A stretch of 64,000 nt of DNA from Buchnera aphidicola (Periphyllus koelreuteriae) (GCF_039360445.1 NZ_CP134981.1:364160-428159), one strand, 5' to 3'; positions 32,686 through 44,111 are shown, counted from the first letter of the stretch. Numbers and translations: made by a program. The notes: generated by a model from the letters alone, not told the origin.

Positions 32686-34794
32686 TTATTTATTTTGCTT
32701 TTCAATGATATTTTTAGAAATATTAAAAGGGGTTTCTGAATATTTTAAAAATTCCATAGAATATGAAGCTCTACCTTGAGTTTGAGATCTTAAATCAGTT
32801 GCATATCCAAACATTTCTGATAAAGGAACAATAGATTTAATTAATTTTCTATAATCTTTATCAACCATACTTTCAATAATTCCTCTACGACGATTTAAAT
32901 CACCAATTACATCACCCATATATTCTTCAGGAGTCTCTATTTCAACCATCATAATCGGTTCAAGTAAAATAGGTTTTGCTTTTTTAAATCCATTTTTAAA
33001 AGCTATAGATGCAGCTAATTTAAAAGCTATTTCTGAAGAATCTACATCATGATAAGATCCATCATGTAATCTTATACCAATATCTAAAACAGGATAACCA
33101 GCCAATGGACCAAACTTTAATTGCTCTTGAATTCCTTTATTTACTGCAGGAATATATTCTCCTGGAATAACTCCACCTTTAATATTATTAATAAATTCAT
33201 ATCCTTTTGTTCCTGGTTCTAAAGGAAAAATATCTATTACAACATGTCCATATTGCCCTCTTCCTCCAGATTGTTTAATATATTTTCCTTCAATATCTTT
33301 AACTTCTAAACTAATTGTTTCTCTATAAGCTACTTGAGGTTGTCCAATATTTGCATCAACACTAAATTCTCTTTTCATTCGATCGACAATAATTTCTAAA
33401 TGTAACTCTCCCATTCCAGCAATAATAGTTTGATTAGATTCTTGATCTGTCCATACTTTAAAAGAAGGATCTTCTTTAGCTAATCTATTTAAAGCTGTTC
33501 CCATTTTTTCTTGATCAATTTTAGTTTTAGGTTCAACAGCAATAGAAATAACAGGTTCTGGAAATTCCATTTTCTCTAAAATAATAGGATTGTTTTGATC
33601 ACATAATGTATCTCCTGTAACAACATCTTTTAAACCAATTGCAGCTGCTATATCTCCAGAATATACTTCTTTAATTTCTTCTCTTTTATTTGCATGCATT
33701 AAAACAATTCTTCCTAAACGTTCTTTCTTTCCTTTTATAGAATTTAAAATAATATCTCCTGAACGTATCATTCCTGAATATACTCTAAAAAATGTTAAAT
33801 TTCCAACATAAGGATCAGTAGAAATTTTAAATGCTAATGCAGAAAACGCTTCTTTATCATTAGATTGTCTTATAATTATTTTATTACTTTCTATATTAGA
33901 AATTCCTTTTACACAATCAACATCAACTGGAGATGGTAAATAATCAATAACAGCATCTAATAAAGCTTGAACACCTTTATTTTTAAAAGCAGATCCACAA
34001 GTTACTAAAACAATTTCATTTTTTAAAGATTTTTTTCTCAAAACTGATTTAATTTCATTTTCTGTAAATTCTTCTTCATTAAAATACTTTTCCATAAGTT
34101 GTTCATCAGATTCAGCAACTAATTCAATTATTTTTTTATTCCATTTTTTAGATTCTTTTAATAAATTATTTGGAATTTTTTTATAACTAAAAGATATTCC
34201 TTGATCTTTTTCTGTCCAATGAATAGCTTTCATTTTAATTAAATCTATTACCCCAACAAAATTATCTTCTGATCCAATAGATAATTGAATAGGTATAGGA
34301 TTAGCTCCTAAACGAATTTTAATTTGATTTACAACTTTTAAAAAATTTGCTCCTAATCTATCCATTTTATTTATAAAAGCTATTCTTGGAACATTATACT
34401 TATTAGCTTGTCTCCAAACAGTTTCTGATTGAGGTTGCACTCCACCAACAGCACAATATACCATAATAACTCCATCTAACACTCTCATAGATCTTTCTAC
34501 TTCTATTGTAAAATCTACATGACCAGGAGTGTCAATAATATTTATTCTATTAGATTCATATTGATTAGCCATTCCTGACCAAAATGCTGTTGTTGCTGCT
34601 GAAGTAATTGTTATTCCTCTTTCTTGTTCTTGTTCCATCCAATCCATTGTTGCAGCTCCATCATGAACTTCTCCTATCTTATGATTTACACCTGTATAAA
34701 ACAAAATTCGTTCTGTTGTAGTTGTTTTTCCAGCATCAATATGAGCACTAATACCAATATTTCTATAATTTTTAATAGGTGTAAAACGAGCCAT
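32686..34794 (-). CDS. fusA: Elongation factor G
   Basis: 702 residues (704 in E. coli). GTPase motifs [18 protein letters not shown] and NKMDRLGAN, domain IV and the [11 protein letters not shown] end are present. Drives translocation and, with RRF, ribosome recycling. Confidence 0.98.
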   Translation of the reverse strand: MARFTPIKNYRNIGISAHIDAGKTTTTERILFYTGVNHKIGEVHDGAATMDWMEQEQERGITITSAATTAFWSGMANQYESNRINIIDTPGHVDFTIEVERSMRVLDGVIMVYCAVGGVQPQSETVWRQANKYNVPRIAFINKMDRLGANFLKVVNQIKIRLGANPIPIQLSIGSEDNFVGVIDLIKMKAIHWTEKDQGISFSYKKIPNNLLKESKKWNKKIIELVAESDEQLMEKYFNEEEFTENEIKSVLRKKSLKNEIVLVTCGSAFKNKGVQALLDAVIDYLPSPVDVDCVKGISNIESNKIIIRQSNDKEAFSALAFKISTDPYVGNLTFFRVYSGMIRSGDIILNSIKGKKERLGRIVLMHANKREEIKEVYSGDIAAAIGLKDVVTGDTLCDQNNPIILEKMEFPEPVISIAVEPKTKIDQEKMGTALNRLAKEDPSFKVWTDQESNQTIIAGMGELHLEIIVDRMKREFSVDANIGQPQVAYRETISLEVKDIEGKYIKQSGGRGQYGHVVIDIFPLEPGTKGYEFINNIKGGVIPGEYIPAVNKGIQEQLKFGPLAGYPVLDIGIRLHDGSYHDVDSSEIAFKLAASIAFKNGFKKAKPILLEPIMMVEIETPEEYMGDVIGDLNRRRGIIESMVDKDYRKLIKSIVPLSEMFGYATDLRSQTQGRASYSMEFLKYSETPFNISKNIIEKQNK

Positions 34795-34814
34795 TATATA
34801 CCTTATTTTTTAAA

Positions 34815-35285
34815 TTACCATCTATAATGTGCAAAAGCTTTATTTACTTCTGCTGTTTTATGAACTTCTTCTTTTTTTTTTACAGCATTTCCTTTATTTG
34901 ATAAAGCATCAAAAAGTTCATTAAATAATCTAAGAGACATTGATTTATCATTTCTTTTTCTAGCAGATTCTATAATCCAACGCATAGCTAACGTATTCCG
35001 TCTTACTGGTCTAACCTCAACAGGAACTTGATAAGTAGATCCACCTACTCTTCTAGATTTTACTTCTACTATTGGACGCACTTTATCTAATGCATTTTCA
35101 AAAGAATGCAATGGTTTTTTTCCTGTTTTTTTTGAAAGTTTTATAAGAGCATTATAAACTATAACTTCTGAAACAGATTTTTTCCCATCAACCATTACTA
35201 TATTAATAAATTTACTTAACAACTCAGATGAAAATTTAGGATCAGGTAATATTTTTCTAGATCCAATAACTTTACGACGAGGCAC
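34815..35285 (-). CDS. rpsG: 30S ribosomal protein S7
   Basis: 156 residues. [18 protein letters not shown] start, [17 protein letters not shown] and [15 protein letters not shown] end are typical. Small-subunit head assembly initiator. Confidence 0.98.
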   Translation of the reverse strand: MPRRKVIGSRKILPDPKFSSELLSKFINIVMVDGKKSVSEVIVYNALIKLSKKTGKKPLHSFENALDKVRPIVEVKSRRVGGSTYQVPVEVRPVRRNTLAMRWIIESARKRNDKSMSLRLFNELFDALSNKGNAVKKKEEVHKTAEVNKAFAHYRW

Positions 35286-35331
35286 AATAAATTCTCCCCA
35301 ATATAAAAAATAAAAATTATGTTAAAAAAAA

Positions 35332-35706
35332 TTAAGTTTTTTTTCTTTTAACTCCGTATTTTGATCTACCATTATTTCTTTCTTTTACTCCTGAACAATC
35401 TAAAGCTCCTCTTACTATATGATATCTAACTCCTGGTAAATCTTTTACTCTTCCTCCACGAATTAATATTACAGAATGTTCTTGTAAATTATGACCTTCT
35501 CCTCCGATATAAGCTGTAACTTCTAATCCATTTGTTAATCTTACCCTACAAACTTTTCTTAAAGCAGAATTTGGTTTTTTTGGTGTAGTAGTGTAAACTC
35601 TTAAACAAACTCCTCTTTTTTGAGGGCATTTTCCTAAAGCTGGAACATTACTTTTTATTATTTTTTTAAATCTCTTTTTTCTAACTAATTGATTAATTGT
35701 TGTCAT
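35332..35706 (-). CDS. rpsL: 30S ribosomal protein S12
   Basis: 124 residues, as in E. coli. The [16 protein letters not shown] and [20 protein letters not shown] segments of the decoding centre are unaltered. The lysines linked to streptomycin sensitivity are present. First gene of the str operon. Confidence 0.98.
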   Translation of the reverse strand: MTTINQLVRKKRFKKIIKSNVPALGKCPQKRGVCLRVYTTTPKKPNSALRKVCRVRLTNGLEVTAYIGGEGHNLQEHSVILIRGGRVKDLPGVRYHIVRGALDCSGVKERNNGRSKYGVKRKKT

Positions 35707-35770
35707 TCTTTTTTCCTTGATAAAAATATATAAAAATTCAAAAAAATATGTATTTTAATAAATTTATTCT

Positions 35771-36061
35771 TTACCATAATATTTGTTGTTTATGATTCTC
35801 TGTTAAATTAACAAAATATTTATAACTTATAGGAATAAAAAATTTAGATATATTAGAAAATAAAATTCCTCTAGCTTTTAAATCATTTAATAAAACATAA
35901 TTTTTTTTTTTTTTAAAAAAATTTTTTTTTAAAAAAATATTATTTTTTAAAGCAAGTAATACACCATCTTGTAAAATAATTAAATCATCTTTTTTTGTTA
36001 AAATCTTATTTAATAAAATTAAATTACTTTTAAATGGAGAATTAATTAATGTATGAAGCAC
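35771..36061 (-). CDS. tusB: Sulfur relay protein TusB
   Basis: Subunit of the TusBCD complex, which passes sulfur from TusA to TusE and MnmA for 2-thiouridine in tRNA-Glu, -Gln and -Lys wobble positions. 96 residues (95 in E. coli): MLHTLINSPF start, DDLIILQDGVLLAL, ARGI and end ENHKQQILW. The middle has a run of Lys/Phe drift. Order tusD-tusC-tusB-rpsL as in E. coli. Confidence 0.94.
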   Translation of the reverse strand: MLHTLINSPFKSNLILLNKILTKKDDLIILQDGVLLALKNNIFLKKNFFKKKKNYVLLNDLKARGILFSNISKFFIPISYKYFVNLTENHKQQILW

Positions 36062-36072
36062 AAATATAATCC

Positions 36073-36432
36073 TTAAAAATTTAATATATGATCAAATTTA
36101 GATATTTTTTTAATAAAATTTTTTATATTTAAAATATTTATAGAAAATAAAAAATTAGAAATATGTAATAAACCTCTACTTTTTAAAGAAAATTTATCAC
36201 AATAAAATTTTTTTACACCTAAAATTTTTAATATTTTAAATTTTTTTGTATAATCTAAAGATCTAATATAACTAGGATTTTTATATTTTAAACATTGAAA
36301 TACCCCATCACCAATAAAAAAAATTTCTATTTTATTTACAATAGTAGTTAAAGATATTGTTATATCTAAACCATCTTGACTTATAATATTTCCATAAGGA
36401 GAATTAGAAAAAATAATAGCAATATTTTTCAT
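36073..36432 (-). CDS. tusC: Sulfur relay protein TusC
   Basis: 119 residues, the E. coli length. NIAIIFSNSPYGNIISQDGLD, IFFIGDGVFQCL and the end FDHILNF match TusC. Member of the DsrEFH fold; structural partner of TusB and TusD. Separated from tusB by 11 bases. Confidence 0.95.
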   Translation of the reverse strand: MKNIAIIFSNSPYGNIISQDGLDITISLTTIVNKIEIFFIGDGVFQCLKYKNPSYIRSLDYTKKFKILKILGVKKFYCDKFSLKSRGLLHISNFLFSINILNIKNFIKKISKFDHILNF

Positions 36433-36458
36433 ATAAATGAATTAATTTTTTAAAATTA

Positions 36459-36848
36459 TTAAAATTGAATAACACGATCAGATATTTTAATATGTCTAGA
36501 TAATTTTTCTAAACTTGAAATTTTAAAAAAAATATCTAAATTTCCTTCTAATATTTTTATATTACATGTTTCTTTTATACCAATAATACCACGTCTTAGA
36601 GCTGCACTAAAACAAACATTTAATTTTACTTTATTTGTTAAACTAAAAATACTCCATTTTTTTTTTAAATTATATTCATTAATTTCAGGAGATATAAATT
36701 TATTAGCATTTAACACTCCATCGCTAACAAAAAAAATGCTTTTTATTTTGTGTTTATTTTTACATATTAATGCTCGAGAAAAAAAAAGAGCGCTTAAAGA
36801 ATTTTCTGTTCCACAAGAAGATCCTTTTATAATAATAGTATAAATCAA
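36459..36848 (-). CDS. tusD: Sulfurtransferase TusD
   Basis: 129 residues (128 in E. coli). The sulfur-carrying cysteine is retained in LNVCFSAALRRGI (E. coli Cys78 in NICVAAALRRGV). GSSCGTENSLSALFFSRAL and the end SDRVIQF also match. AGGAGG lies just before the ATG. Confidence 0.96.
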   Translation of the reverse strand: MIYTIIIKGSSCGTENSLSALFFSRALICKNKHKIKSIFFVSDGVLNANKFISPEINEYNLKKKWSIFSLTNKVKLNVCFSAALRRGIIGIKETCNIKILEGNLDIFFKISSLEKLSRHIKISDRVIQF

Positions 36849-37074
36849 AAAACCTCCTAAAAAAATTTTTTAATTTTCAATAAATATGTTATCTTTTTTT
36901 ATAAAAAATATTTAATATATTTAAAAAAATTAAATAAAAAAAATATAAATAATTATTAAAAAAAATAATTTAACCATTTCAATACTTTATAGATATAATT
37001 AATTATCTATTAAAAATTAATTAATTTTAATTAAAAAATTAATATTCAAATTCACAAAATTATTTAAAAAAATT

Positions 37075-38247
37075 ATGATATATAAAAATAGAATTCAATT
37101 AACTTGTATTAGTTTTTTATCATATGCATTTATGGGTGCATTAATTACTGTAACAGGATTAGTAATACAAAATATTTCTACTCAATTTAAAATACCTATA
37201 TCAGAAGCAAGCACAGTTTTTAATTTTTTAAATCTTGGAATTATAATTTCATTATTTTGTAGCTCATGGTTTTTAGAATTATTTCCATTACAACAACAAC
37301 TAGATTATGGATTAATTTTAACTTTCCTAGCTAGTCTTTTATCTTTATTATCTACAAATTTAATAATTTTTTCTATAAGTATATTATTTTTTGGATTAGT
37401 AAGTGGAATGATTTTATCTGTTGGAACATTTTTAATTGCAAACCTTTATCATGGAAATGAAAGATCAAAAAAAATGTTATTAACTGATTCATTTTTTAGT
37501 ATATCAGGAATAATTTTTCCTATAATTAATATATTTTTTATATCTCATAATATTCAATGGAATTATATATATTGTTTAATTGGATGTATTTATTTTATTA
37601 TATTTATTTTTTCAAAAACTATTATTCTTCCAAAATTTTTAAAAAAAGAAATTCAAACATATCATATAAATAATCAAGAAAATATTTTAAATACTAATAT
37701 TTTTCTTTTATATGTTTCATCATTAATTTACATATTAGGTCAATTAGGATTTATTTCTTGGATTCCTGAATATTCAATTAAATACATTAATATAGATATA
37801 GAAAAATCAAATAAAATTGTTAGTAGTTTTTGGTTAAGTTATATTATTGGAATGTGGTTTTTTAGTTATTTTCTTAAATTTTGTAATTTACAAAAAATTA
37901 TTATATTTTTATCCGGAATATCTACTATTATTATGTTTTGTTTTATTCAAAACACAAATTATTTATTTTCTTTATTTATAATTTCTTTATTAGGATTTTT
38001 TTCAAGCCCAATATATGGAATTATTATAACTTTAACGTCTATTCAAACAATAAATCCATCTCCAAAAATAATTAATTTTACTTTATTTTTTGGAACTCTT
38101 GGTACATTATTAACATTTCTTATCACTTCTCCAATTGTAAAATTTCAAGGAGTTAAATCAGCATTAATTGCTTCTAACATTTTTTACTTATTAATTTTTT
38201 TTATATTTATATTATTTCAATATCAGACAAATGAAAAAATAAAATAA
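37075..38247 (+). CDS. tsgA: MFS transporter TsgA
   Basis: Inner-membrane major facilitator protein, 390 residues (393 in E. coli) with about 12 predicted spans. Orthology is clear from NRIQLTCISFLSYAFMGAL, the LLTDSFFSISGIIFPI segment and YILGQLGFISWIPEY. The substrate is not established. In E. coli it lies near nirB/trpS; here it is between tusD and trpS, with fkpA and other intervening genes gone. One of few transporters retained in the window. Confidence 0.94.
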   Translation: MIYKNRIQLTCISFLSYAFMGALITVTGLVIQNISTQFKIPISEASTVFNFLNLGIIISLFCSSWFLELFPLQQQLDYGLILTFLASLLSLLSTNLIIFSISILFFGLVSGMILSVGTFLIANLYHGNERSKKMLLTDSFFSISGIIFPIINIFFISHNIQWNYIYCLIGCIYFIIFIFSKTIILPKFLKKEIQTYHINNQENILNTNIFLLYVSSLIYILGQLGFISWIPEYSIKYINIDIEKSNKIVSSFWLSYIIGMWFFSYFLKFCNLQKIIIFLSGISTIIMFCFIQNTNYLFSLFIISLLGFFSSPIYGIIITLTSIQTINPSPKIINFTLFFGTLGTLLTFLITSPIVKFQGVKSALIASNIFYLLIFFIFILFQYQTNEKIK

Positions 38248-38280
38248 AAAAATTTTTAACTATTAAAAATATTTATTTTT

Positions 38281-38311
38281 ATATATTTTAATAAAATATA
38301 TTAAAATATAT
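38281..38311. terminator. Possible bidirectional terminator tsgA/trpS
   Basis: Perfect 13-bp all-AT inverted repeat (38281-38293 and 38299-38311, loop AAATA) between convergent genes. There is no clear U-run on the plus side. Chance palindromes are common in such DNA. Confidence 0.35.
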
Positions 38312-38330
38312 AAAGATAATATAAAATATA

Positions 38331-39344
38331 TCATTTTCTTAAAATACCTAAACTATCATAAACTTGACATAAAGTTTTTTTTGCTATTTTTGATGCTTTT
38401 TTAGATCCTATATTAGAAATATTTTTTAAAAATTGTATATCTTTTCTATAAATAAAAAATTTTTTTTGAATTTTTAAAATATGAATATTTAAAATATTAA
38501 AAACTTCTTTTTTTAAATCTATATAAGATTTTCCAATAAAATATTTTTCTAATTCTTTTATAGAAATTTCAGTTAATGTTGAAAGAATAATTAATAAATT
38601 TGAAATACCTGGTTTTTTAATAGAATCAAAATAAATTTTAGGAGGAATATCAGAATCTGTTATTGAAGATTTTATTTTTTTTAAAATTTCTTTAGGGTTT
38701 TCTAATAAAAAAATTACATTTTTTTTATTTAAATCTGATTTAGACATCTTTCTTTTTGGATCTTTTAAAGACATAATTTTTGAACCAAGATCATACATTA
38801 ATAAATCAGGAACAGTAAATATTTTTTTATAATTCGAATTAAATCTAATAGCTAAATTTCTAGTTAATTCCACATGTTGTTTTTGATCTTGCCCAACATG
38901 AACTTTATCTGTATTATATAATAAAATATCAGAAGCCATTAAAATAGGATAATTAAATAATCCAGTATTAATTTTTTTAGATGTATAAGTTAATTTACTT
39001 TTAAATTGAGTCATTCGACTTAATTCTTTATAATATGTTATACAACTTAAAATCCAATTTAATTCAGAATGTTCATGAACAGAAGACTGTATAAAAATTA
39101 TACTTTTTTTAGGATCTACTCCGCATGCTAAATATAAAGCTAAAGTGTCCAAAACAGATTTTTTTTTTAAAATTCTATTTTCTTTAGTAAAAGATGTTAA
39201 TGAATGCAAATCAGCAATACAAAAAATACATTTATATTCATTTTGCATTTTTTTCCAATGTTTTAAAACACTTATATAATTTCCTATTGTTAATTTTCCT
39301 GATGGTTGAATTGCACTAAAAACTGTTAATTTTTTTAATTTCAT
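38331..39344 (-). CDS. trpS: Tryptophanyl-tRNA synthetase
   Basis: Class I synthetase, 337 residues (334 in E. coli). The HIGH-equivalent is TIGN in QPSGKLTIGNYI, and the second signature is KMSKS (RKMSKSDLNKK). Charges tRNA-Trp. Followed on the same strand by nothing; precedes the tsgA convergence. Confidence 0.97.
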   Translation of the reverse strand: MKLKKLTVFSAIQPSGKLTIGNYISVLKHWKKMQNEYKCIFCIADLHSLTSFTKENRILKKKSVLDTLALYLACGVDPKKSIIFIQSSVHEHSELNWILSCITYYKELSRMTQFKSKLTYTSKKINTGLFNYPILMASDILLYNTDKVHVGQDQKQHVELTRNLAIRFNSNYKKIFTVPDLLMYDLGSKIMSLKDPKRKMSKSDLNKKNVIFLLENPKEILKKIKSSITDSDIPPKIYFDSIKKPGISNLLIILSTLTEISIKELEKYFIGKSYIDLKKEVFNILNIHILKIQKKFFIYRKDIQFLKNISNIGSKKASKIAKKTLCQVYDSLGILRK

Positions 39345-39385
39345 TTTTATTAGTTCTCAAAAAATTCTTTAAAAATTCTTAATTT

Positions 39386-40066
39386 TTATTTTTTAATTTT
39401 ATTGAATTTAAATATCAAATTTTTTATTTTTTTAATAATAAATTTAGGATCATTATTAAAAATATATGATCCAATAACAAGAATATTTACTCCTGATTTT
39501 AATAAAAAATTAATATGATTTAACTTTATTCCTCCATCAACAGAAATATAAATTTTTCGTTTACTTAAAATAACTTTTTTTTTTATTAAATTTATTTTTT
39601 TAAAAGTATTTGTCATAAATTCTTGATTAGAAAATCCAGGATCTACAGACATAATTAGAACTAAATCTAATTTTTCTATAATATCATCAATAAAATCAAT
39701 TGATAAAGCAGGATTAATAGCAACACCAACTTTACATCCATTATCTTTTATAATGTTTAAAGTTCTATTTAAATGATAAGTTGATTCTGGATGAATAGTA
39801 ATAAAATCAGCTCCAGCTTGAGCAAATAATGGAATTAAATTATCTACTGGCTTTGCCATAATATGAACATCAATTGGATTTAAAATATTATAATTTCTAA
39901 TAGATTTCAAAACCATTGGTCCAAATGTTAAATTTGGAACATAATGATTATCCATAACATCAAAATGAATCATGTCTGCTCCAAATTTTAAAACATTTTT
40001 TATTTCTTGTCCTAAAATAGAAAAATTTGCTGATAAAATTGAAGTAGATAAAAGTATTTTGTTCAT
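39386..40066 (-). CDS. rpe: Ribulose-phosphate 3-epimerase
   Basis: Pentose phosphate enzyme converting ribulose-5-P and xylulose-5-P. 226 residues (225 in E. coli), TIM barrel with HFDVMDNHYVPNLTFGP, VDVHIM-type strand DVHIMAKPV, MSVDPGFSNQEF and the second metal Asp in ISVDGGIK. gph, normally between rpe and trpS in E. coli, is missing. Confidence 0.96.
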   Translation of the reverse strand: MNKILLSTSILSANFSILGQEIKNVLKFGADMIHFDVMDNHYVPNLTFGPMVLKSIRNYNILNPIDVHIMAKPVDNLIPLFAQAGADFITIHPESTYHLNRTLNIIKDNGCKVGVAINPALSIDFIDDIIEKLDLVLIMSVDPGFSNQEFMTNTFKKINLIKKKVILSKRKIYISVDGGIKLNHINFLLKSGVNILVIGSYIFNNDPKFIIKKIKNLIFKFNKIKK

Positions 40067-40117
40067 CTTTTTTTTATAACCGTTTTAAACATAATTAATA
40101 TATTAAAAATAATAAAT

Positions 40118-41209
40118 TTAATTCTTTAAAGAATTTTTAATAGAAGAAAAAATTATTTCTTTTGTAACTTTATCATGAAGTTTAACTAAACCTATTTTAT
40201 GAGGCAAAATTAATCGAATATTTCCAAAAATATTTTTTTTATCTTTCTTCATATAAAAAAAATAACTATCTAAAGGCATATTTTTTGGAGGAAGAACAGG
40301 TAAATTAAATTTTTTTAATAAAGAAATGATTCTACAAACAGTTTTTTTTTTTAAAAATCCTAAAATCTCTGAAGTTTTAGAAGCAATAACCATACCTATA
40401 GATATTGCTTCTCCATGCAAATATTTTTTATAATTAAAATATGATTCAATAGCATGACCATATGTATGACCAAAATTTAATACCATTCTACAATTTTCTT
40501 CTTTTTCATCAATAGAAATTATTTTTGACTTCAATTTACAACATTTTTTAATACAATATAATAAATATTTAGTATGTAAATTAATCAAATTAATAAAATT
40601 TTTTTCTAACCATAAAAAAAATTTTTTATTAAAAATAATTGAATATTTTATAACTTCAGCAAATCCAGAAAATAATTCATTTTTTGGTAAAGTTGATAAA
40701 AAAAATAAATCAATAACAATAAACTTTGGTTGCCAAAAAGTTCCAATCATATTTTTACCTAAAATATGATTCACACCAGTTTTTCCTCCAACAGAAGCAT
40801 CTACTTGCGCAAGTAAAGTTGTTGGTATTTGAATAAACTCTATTCCTCTTTGATAAATAGAAGCAACAAATCCTGTAATATCTCCAATAACACCACCACC
40901 AAAAGCAATAAGTATAGAATCCCTTCCACAATTTTTTTTTAATAATTTAGTAATAATATAATTAACTTCTTTTAATGATTTATAATTTTCTCCGTTTGGT
41001 ATTGTAATAATTTCAATATTTATTTTATTTTGTTTAAAATATTTTAAAATTGTATTTTTAAAAATTTTTAATAAAATTTTGTTTGTTATTAAAATATATC
41101 TTTTTTTTTTATTAAAAAATGAAAAAATTTCATTTTTTTTAAAAATATTAAAACCAATAATAATTGGATAATTTTTGTCTTTAATAGGAATAACTAATTT
41201 CTTTAACAT
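40118..41209 (-). CDS. aroB: 3-Dehydroquinate synthase
   Basis: Second step of the shikimate pathway: DAHP to 3-dehydroquinate. 363 residues (362 in E. coli). GGGVIGDITGFVAS, RGIEFIQIPTTLLAQVDASV and GGKTGVNH, metal-binding His in LNFGHTYGHAIE and LHGEAISIGM are intact. dam and damX, which follow in E. coli, are absent. Works with AroK and AroE of this window. Confidence 0.97.
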   Translation of the reverse strand: MLKKLVIPIKDKNYPIIIGFNIFKKNEIFSFFNKKKRYILITNKILLKIFKNTILKYFKQNKINIEIITIPNGENYKSLKEVNYIITKLLKKNCGRDSILIAFGGGVIGDITGFVASIYQRGIEFIQIPTTLLAQVDASVGGKTGVNHILGKNMIGTFWQPKFIVIDLFFLSTLPKNELFSGFAEVIKYSIIFNKKFFLWLEKNFINLINLHTKYLLYCIKKCCKLKSKIISIDEKEENCRMVLNFGHTYGHAIESYFNYKKYLHGEAISIGMVIASKTSEILGFLKKKTVCRIISLLKKFNLPVLPPKNMPLDSYFFYMKKDKKNIFGNIRLILPHKIGLVKLHDKVTKEIIFSSIKNSLKN

Positions 41210-41248
41210 ATTTTGTTCACTTAAAAGTAATTTAGTTAAATTTTATAT

Positions 41249-41761
41249 TTATAAATTTAATGATTTAATTATATTTTTAACTATAGTCTGAGAACTATAA
41301 TTATCAGCATTAATAATAATATCAGACATATTTTTATATAAATGATTACGCTCAAATTTTAATTTTTTTAAAGTAGATTTTAAAGATTTTTTCATATGCA
41401 ATAATGGTCTATTTTTGTCTGTTTGTGTTCTTATTAATTGTTTTTCAAGAGTAATTTTTAAATAAATAACAATTCCATATGAAGTTAAATATTTTCTATT
41501 TACACTAGAAAGTATTGATCCACCACCTGTAGCTAAAACAATTCCTTTTTTATGAGTTAATTCATAAATAATTTTTGATTCTCTTTTTCTAAAACCTTTT
41601 TCTCCTTCAACATCAAAAACCCAATTTATATCAGCTCCAGTTCTTTTTTCAATTTCTTCATCAGAATCATAAAATTTCATTTTTAGTTTTTTGGCTAAAT
41701 TTCTTCCAACTGTGCTTTTTCCAGCTCCCATCGGTCCTATTAAAAATAAATTTTTTTTCAT
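41249..41761 (-). CDS. aroK: Shikimate kinase I
   Basis: Phosphorylates shikimate with ATP. 170 residues (173 in E. coli). Walker A GPMGAGKST, shikimate-binding DSDEEIEKRTG and RKRE, GGG motif in ATGGGSIL, and LID region RTQTDKNRPLL are present. 39 bases before aroB, likely one transcript as in E. coli. Confidence 0.97.
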   Translation of the reverse strand: MKKNLFLIGPMGAGKSTVGRNLAKKLKMKFYDSDEEIEKRTGADINWVFDVEGEKGFRKRESKIIYELTHKKGIVLATGGGSILSSVNRKYLTSYGIVIYLKITLEKQLIRTQTDKNRPLLHMKKSLKSTLKKLKFERNHLYKNMSDIIINADNYSSQTIVKNIIKSLNL

Positions 41762-41946
41762 ATTAATTTGTCTATAAAAATAAATCAGTTAATAATTTTA
41801 TTACGTTTTTGTATTATTAAAAATAACATAATATTTTAAATAAAATAAATTTTTTTATAAATTAATATAAAAAATATAAAATATCTTAATAATAAACATT
41901 AATTTAAATAAAAATTTTAAAAATAAAATTTATTTTATATAAAGAC

Positions 41947-41974
41947 TTGACGTTTGTTTTTTTTTTATTAGAAT
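41947..41974 (+). promoter_or_regulatory. Promoter of tRNA-Ser
   Basis: -35 TTGACG (41947-41952), 16-base spacer, -10 TAGAAT (41969-41974), about 22 bases before the tRNA-Ser 5' end. The G- and C-containing -35 stands out from its surroundings. Confidence 0.72.
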
Positions 41975-41996
41975 AATATTAAGTATTAAAAAATTT

Positions 41997-42081
41997 GGTG
42001 AAATGTCCGAGCGGCTTAAGGAGCACGCCTGGAAAGCGTGTATATGGAAACGTATCAAGGGTTCGAATCCCTTTTTCACCA
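41997..42081 (+). tRNA. tRNA-Ser (anticodon GGA)
   Basis: Class II tRNA of about 85 nt: acceptor GGTGAAA / TTTTCACC, anticodon loop CTGGAAA giving GGA, long variable arm TATATGGAAACGTATC, T-arm AGGGTTCGAATCCCT. Very like E. coli serW/serX. CCA not encoded. Reads UCU and UCC. Confidence 0.97.
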
Positions 42082-44111
42082 AAAAAAATAATTAATTTTA
42101 TAAAATTTGTTATTATAGATAAATTATTTTATTAATAATTTCTAATAAAATTTTTTAAAATATTTATATTTCTTTATAAAAAATTTTTATTAAAAATAAG
42201 AAATTGTAAAAATAAATAATTTATTTAAAATTTAATTTTTTAAAACAAACTATATAAACAAAATATTTCTATATCTATTTTTAATATTTTAAAATTTTTT
42301 AATAAATTAAAAAATATTTATTTTTTGTATAAAATACATCAGTAATAAAAATTTTTTATAATATACACTAGAAAAAATTAATTTTTTTAAAATATATAAT
42401 AAAATATTTTAATGTTTTAAAATTTTTAGTAAAAAAAAGATTAAATAATTTTTAAAATATAATCTATTTATTAAAAAATCTATTGATAAAATCATTTCAA
42501 TAATTATATCTCTAAATTTAATTTTATTATTAATTCTTCAAAAAATATTTAATTATATAATTTTTTTAAAATTATAAAAAATTAAATAGTTCTTTTAAAT
42601 TAATAGATAAAGAAGAAATTAAAAAATTCTATATCTTATAAATAGATATTTTTTATTTTTATATAATATAGTATATCCTAACTATTAATCTTATATTATT
42701 AATTTTAACTGAATTTTTTAAAAAATTTTTATCTATATATTTTTAATCTTAATTAATCTTCTAATATTATAAAGAAATTTAGAAAAATAAGAAAATTTAT
42801 AATTATATATTAAAAATTAATTATGCATAATATAATTTCATATTAAATTTTATTATATAATAATATTTTAAACATTATTTTTTTTAAAAAAATTTATTCT
42901 AATATATTTAAGATTATATTTATACTCTGAAATTAATAATTAATAAATTTATATTATATTAAAAATTTAAAACTTTTATTATTATTTTTTTATAAAAACA
43001 TTTTTAATTCTTTAATTTAAATAAAAAATTTTTCTTTAAAATTCTATAAAAACAATAAAAAAATGAAAAAAAAATAATAAAAATATATAATTAAAATTAA
43101 ATTTTTTTTTAAATTATTTTTTTAAAATTTAAAAATTTTTTAAATAAATATATAAAAATATTTATAAATATTATTAAAAAAATAAAAAAAAAAAAAAAAA
43201 ATAATACATTAAACGTATAAATACTAAAAATTTATTTTATTATGATATTCAAAATATTTAATTTAATAAAATTAATTCTTTCTTTTTATATATTCAAATA
43301 AATTTTTTATTTTTAAACATATATAATTTAATAGTAATTATTGAAATATAATATTTATTATAATTTAGTACAATATTAATTGTTTTTAAATAAAAACATT
43401 ATTTTTTTTAAAATAAAATATTTTTACAATAAAATTTTTAAAAAAATAAAGTTAAATAAAATATAAAATATTAATTTTTTATTTTAATATATTTTATTTT
43501 TATATAAATTCAAAATATCAATTTCAAATAAATTTATATTAATAAATATTTATAATTATTTTTTTAAAATATTATTTAAAAAAAAATTTATAAAACTATT
43601 TTTTTAAATTTTATAATTAATTTAAAAATAAAGATAAAAAATTTAAAAAATATTTAAATTCAATATTTTTTAATAAAAATTTAAATAAAAAAAAATAAAT
43701 TCTTATAATTTTATATTTATAAAAAATAATTTAAAAATTTTAAATAAAATTTTTAAACGAATTTTTTAAAAAAAAAAATAAAAAAATAGATTTATTTAAT
43801 AATAAAAAAATTTAATTTTGTATTAAAAAAATTAAATGTTTATATTTTATTATATCAATATTTTTATATATCTTATAAAATATTTAAATTTTAATTATTA
43901 AATTTATATAAATATTTAAAAAAATTAACTATTAAAATAAATATAAAAAAATAAAAATAACTTTTAAATAACATTTCTTATTATTTTAATAATTTCTTTT
44001 TATTATTAAAAAAAATAAATTTATATATTATAATTTTTATAAATTATATAATTTTTTATAAAAATTATTAAAAATATTTTTATTTTTTATATAAAATTTT
44101 TAAAAATTATA
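42082..44111 (+). other. Gene-free AT-rich region (2.0 kb)
   Basis: No reading frame of useful length on either strand, no RNA gene, and no peptide stretch I can match to a known protein. G and C are very scarce and there are long homopolymers, including 18 consecutive A at 43184-43201. It looks like fully eroded former coding DNA between tRNA-Ser and prfC. Confidence 0.75.
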
